Shown here in pieces: positions 13,257 to 15,927 of a stretch of DNA of 15,927 nucleotides. This stretch comes from an uncultured Clostridiaceae bacterium. GTDB taxonomy: Bacteria; Bacillota; Clostridia; Lachnospirales; Lachnospiraceae. A program made the translations under genes and the position numbers. The notes under the pieces were generated by a model. The model saw only the letters and a list, made by a program, of their open reading frames with translations, was not told the DNA's origin and ran no database searches. Where the stretch lies: assembly GCA_902477765.1 (NCBI GenBank), contig CABSIM010000049.1:1-15927 (forward strand). The letters are read 5' to 3'. The first letter of the stretch is position 1. The number at the start of each line of letters is the position of its first letter.

Positions 13257-15236
13257 TTAGTACAGTTTCGCTCCGGCAGGAATTGCGTCATCCAGCATCA
13301 GCAGGTTCAGTCCTTCGTGTCCGTCATATTCGTACACGGCGGAAATCAGCATGCCGCAGGAATCGATGCCCATCATCTTTCTGGGCGGCAGGTTCACAAT
13401 GGCCACGCAGGTCTTTCCGATCAGCTGCTCCGGCTCATAGTATTCATGGATTCCGCTTAAAATGGTGCGGTCCGTACCGGTTCCGTCATCCAGGGTAAAC
13501 TGCAGAAGTTTCTTGGATTTCGGCACTGCTGTACAGTCCTTTACCTTTACCACACGGAAGTCAGACTTTGAGAAGGTCTCAAAATCCACCATATCCTCAA
13601 ACAGAGGCTCAACCTTCACTTTGGAAAGGTCCAGCTTCACCTGCGGTACGGATGCGGCTGCATCCGGTTCCGCAGCACCGGAAAGGCTTTCCGCCTGCAC
13701 TGCGCCGGTTTTTTCTGCTTTTGCGTCATTCTTTCTGGCATCCAGGGACTTCATTGTGGGGAACAGAAGTACGTCGCGGATGGCCGGGGAATTGGTGAAC
13801 AGCATCACAAGACGGTCAATGCCGTAGCCGATTCCGCCGGTGGGCGGCATACCGATTTCCAGTGCATTCATGAAATCCTCGTCTGTGGTATTGGCCTCTT
13901 CATCACCTGCAGCCAGAGCCGCTTCCTGTGCCTTGAAGCGTTCTCTCTGGTCGATGGGATCGTTTAACTCAGAATATGCGTTGCACATTTCTCTTGCATA
14001 AATATAAAGTTCAAAACGCTCCACCAGTTCGGGTTTATCGGGTTTTCTCTTGGTCAGCGGGGAAACCTCCACCGGATGGTCCATAATAAATGTGGGCTGA
14101 ATCAGATGTTCTTCCACAAATTCCTCGAAGAACAGATTGATGATATCGCCGCGCACATGACGCTCCTCGTAGTGAACGCCCTTTTCATCTGCCAGTTTTC
14201 TGGCCTCTTCCGTGGTCCGGATTTCTTCGAAATCGATACCTGTATACTTTTTGATGGCGTCGATCATGGTCAGTCTCTCAAAGGGCTTTCCAAGATCAAT
14301 CTCCACGTCTGCATATGGAATGACAGTGGTTCCGCAGACTTCCATGGCAATATGGCGGAACATGTTTTCTGTCAGGTCCATCATTCCGTTATAATCTGTA
14401 TAGGCCTGGTACAGCTCCATCAGAGTGAATTCGGGATTGTGTCTGGTATCCAGTCCTTCATTGCGGAATACACGGCCGATCTCATATACCCGTTCCATTC
14501 CGCCCACAATCAGTCTCTTCAGATAAAGTTCCAGGGAAATGCGCAGTTTGACATCCTCATCCAGGGCATTGTAATGGGTCTCGAAAGGTCTCGCAGCGGC
14601 TCCGCCTGCATTGGCCACCAGCATCGGAGTCTCCACCTCCAGGAATCCCAGACCGTCCAGATATCTGCGGATGCAGCTGATGATTCTGGATCTCATGATG
14701 AAGGTTTTCTTTACATCTTCATTCATGATCAGATCCGTGTATCTCTGGCGGTAACGCATATCCGTGTTGGTAAGTCCATGATATTTTTCCGGAAGGATCT
14801 GAAGACTCTTGGAAAGCAGGGTCACAGAATGGGCATGAATGGAAATTTCACCCATCTTGGTGGTGAAAACAATTCCCTTCACACCGACAATATCGCCGAT
14901 ATCCATTTTCTTGAAATCTTTATAGCCGTCTTCTCCCAGATCATCTCTGGAAACATAGCACTGGATGCTGCCTTTCAGGTCCTGAATATGGCAGAAGGAT
15001 GCCTTTCCCATTACACGCTTGGACATCACACGTCCTGCAACGGAAACTTCTTTTCCTTCATATTCTGCATAGTTCTCCTTCACATCCGTACTGTGTACGC
15101 TCACATCATATTTTGTAATCCGGAACGGATCCTTTCCCTCTGCCTGAAGCTCAGCCAGTTTCTCACGGCGCACCTTCAGAAGCTGATTCAGATCCGGTTC
15201 CTGCTGATTTCCTCTCTGATTCTGCTGCTCTGCCAC
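13257..15236 (-). CDS. lysS: Class II lysyl-tRNA synthetase with C-terminal tRNA-binding domain
   Basis: The enzyme charges tRNA-Lys with lysine. At 659 residues it exceeds the usual about 490-500. Residues 60-140 are the anticodon-binding OB fold. The class II core runs to about 500, with motif 2 at 254-276 (GRVFRNEGLDTRHNPEFTLM) and motif 3 at 468-480 (GIGYGIDRLVMLF). An Ala/Asp-rich linker (500-540) leads to a second OB fold (about 548-658) of the EMAPII/MetRS C-terminal tRNA-binding type: FSKSDFRVVKVKDC, PKSKKLLQFTLDDG, VAIVNLPPRKMMGIDSCGM. The start is GTG at 15236 with AAGGAGAG about 7 nt upstream. It lies 26 bp after greA and is followed by a terminator. Confidence 0.97.
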   Translation of the reverse strand: MAEQQNQRGNQQEPDLNQLLKVRREKLAELQAEGKDPFRITKYDVSVHSTDVKENYAEYEGKEVSVAGRVMSKRVMGKASFCHIQDLKGSIQCYVSRDDLGEDGYKDFKKMDIGDIVGVKGIVFTTKMGEISIHAHSVTLLSKSLQILPEKYHGLTNTDMRYRQRYTDLIMNEDVKKTFIMRSRIISCIRRYLDGLGFLEVETPMLVANAGGAAARPFETHYNALDEDVKLRISLELYLKRLIVGGMERVYEIGRVFRNEGLDTRHNPEFTLMELYQAYTDYNGMMDLTENMFRHIAMEVCGTTVIPYADVEIDLGKPFERLTMIDAIKKYTGIDFEEIRTTEEARKLADEKGVHYEERHVRGDIINLFFEEFVEEHLIQPTFIMDHPVEVSPLTKRKPDKPELVERFELYIYAREMCNAYSELNDPIDQRERFKAQEAALAAGDEEANTTDEDFMNALEIGMPPTGGIGYGIDRLVMLFTNSPAIRDVLLFPTMKSLDARKNDAKAEKTGAVQAESLSGAAEPDAAASVPQVKLDLSKVKVEPLFEDMVDFETFSKSDFRVVKVKDCTAVPKSKKLLQFTLDDGTGTDRTILSGIHEYYEPEQLIGKTCVAIVNLPPRKMMGIDSCGMLISAVYEYDGHEGLNLLMLDDAIPAGAKLY

Positions 15237-15262
15237 TTTTCTTCTCTCCTTCTATCGGTAAA

Positions 15263-15745
15263 TTAATCCACTCTCTTGATATCCAGAACTTTATACTGGA
15301 TCACGCCGGCCTGGGTCTCCACGTCCACCACATCTCCGACTTTCCTTCCAATCAGTGCATGGCCCACCGGAGACTCATTGGAAATCTTGTTCTGCAGGCT
15401 GTTGGCCTCTGTGGATCCCACCAGCCGGAATTCGATTTCCTCGTCAAACTCCATGTCATATACTTTCACCTGGCAGCCGATGCTGATCTTATCCAGCTCA
15501 ACCTCATCTTCAACCACCACTTCCGCATTTTTAAGGAGTTTCTCAAGCTCTTCGATTCTGGCCTCAATGTCTCTCTGCTCATCTTTGGCCGCATCGTACT
15601 CCGCATTTTCGGACAGGTCTCCCTGTTCTCTTGCTTCCTTGATTTTCTGGGCAACTTCTTTACGGCGGTTTACTTTCAGGTCCTGGAGTTCTTCCTCATA
15701 CTTTTTAAGTCCCGCATAAGTCAAAATATGCTTTTTATCTGCCAT
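15263..15745 (-). CDS. greA: Transcription elongation factor GreA
   Basis: GreA rescues backtracked RNA polymerase by stimulating transcript cleavage. The 160-residue protein has the N-terminal antiparallel coiled coil, with GDLSENAEYDAAKDEQ at its tip (Asp43 and Glu46 are the acidic residues that enter the polymerase channel), and the C-terminal FKBP-like domain containing NKISNESPVGHALIGRKVGD. Length and motifs are normal. The ATG at 15745 has AAAGGAAGG 9 nt upstream. It is the first gene of a two-gene greA-lysS unit with a consensus promoter. Confidence 0.97.
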   Translation of the reverse strand: MADKKHILTYAGLKKYEEELQDLKVNRRKEVAQKIKEAREQGDLSENAEYDAAKDEQRDIEARIEELEKLLKNAEVVVEDEVELDKISIGCQVKVYDMEFDEEIEFRLVGSTEANSLQNKISNESPVGHALIGRKVGDVVDVETQAGVIQYKVLDIKRVD

Positions 15746-15804
15746 GACGTCTTACCTTCCTTTAAAATCAGGGTCTGATACCCCTTTATAACTACATTCA
15801 ACGT

Positions 15805-15833
15805 ATTATAGCGTAAAGACGTTTTCTTGTCAA
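15805..15833 (-). promoter_or_regulatory. Consensus promoter of greA-lysS
   Basis: On the minus strand, perfect TTGACA (15828-15833), 17 nt, perfect TATAAT (15805-15810). The start near 15798 leaves a leader of about 53 nt with a small GGGGT/ACCCT hairpin. A-runs upstream at 15870-15874, 15880-15885 and 15889-15894 are spaced about 10 bp apart. Confidence 0.85.
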
Positions 15834-15927
15834 GAATGGCGTATCGTCTTTTCCCGCGCCGCCGGGACGTTTTTCCGTGTTTTTTCCGTTTTTTCCCCAC
15901 ACAGAATCCGGCCGCCGGAAAACCGGC

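Overview
The window looks like a chromosomal segment of a Clostridia bacterium, most likely Lachnospiraceae. This rests on the rimP-nusA-ylxR-ylxQ-infB order, strong AGGAGG ribosome sites, sigma-A type promoters, a lysyl-tRNA synthetase with an added C-terminal tRNA-binding domain, and a Tet(M)-like GTPase fused to a YacP/Rae1 nuclease. No insertion sequence, phage gene, CRISPR array, tRNA or rRNA is visible.

Layout: (1) 1-3260, minus strand: the rimP-nusA-ylxR(rnpM)-ylxQ-infB translation/transcription operon. It has its own promoter and a structured leader. infB runs off the left edge inside a tandem 33-bp in-frame repeat. (2) 3397-4732, plus strand: a single membrane-bound diguanylate cyclase gene. 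(3) 4683-5045: a gap without a credible protein gene. Its minus strand has a perfect TTGACA-N17-TATAAT promoter, about 325 nt with several hairpins, and a terminator, so it is a candidate unrecognised noncoding RNA. (4) 5210-6509, plus strand: an imidazolonepropionase-like metal-dependent amidohydrolase with its own promoter and a strong terminator. (5) 13075-6598, minus strand: a run of six genes: SAM methyltransferase, TIGR04076-type small protein, SDR oxidoreductase, CapA-like protein, a small membrane heavy-metal-associated protein, and a 919-residue ribosomal-protection-like GTPase with a C-terminal Rae1-type NYN nuclease. The last gene has an internal promoter nested in an inverted repeat that also covers its ribosome binding site. 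(6) 15833-13152, minus strand: greA-lysS, driven by a consensus promoter and closed by a terminator.

The most interesting items are the GTPase-Rae1 fusion, whose two halves both belong to families acting at the ribosomal A site, and the putative RNA at 4683-5010. Much of the window serves gene expression: transcription elongation (nusA, greA), ribosome maturation (rimP), initiation (infB), aminoacylation (lysS) and, by inference, ribosome rescue or mRNA cleavage by the fusion. All functions are read from sequence motifs and recalled family knowledge; no search was run.
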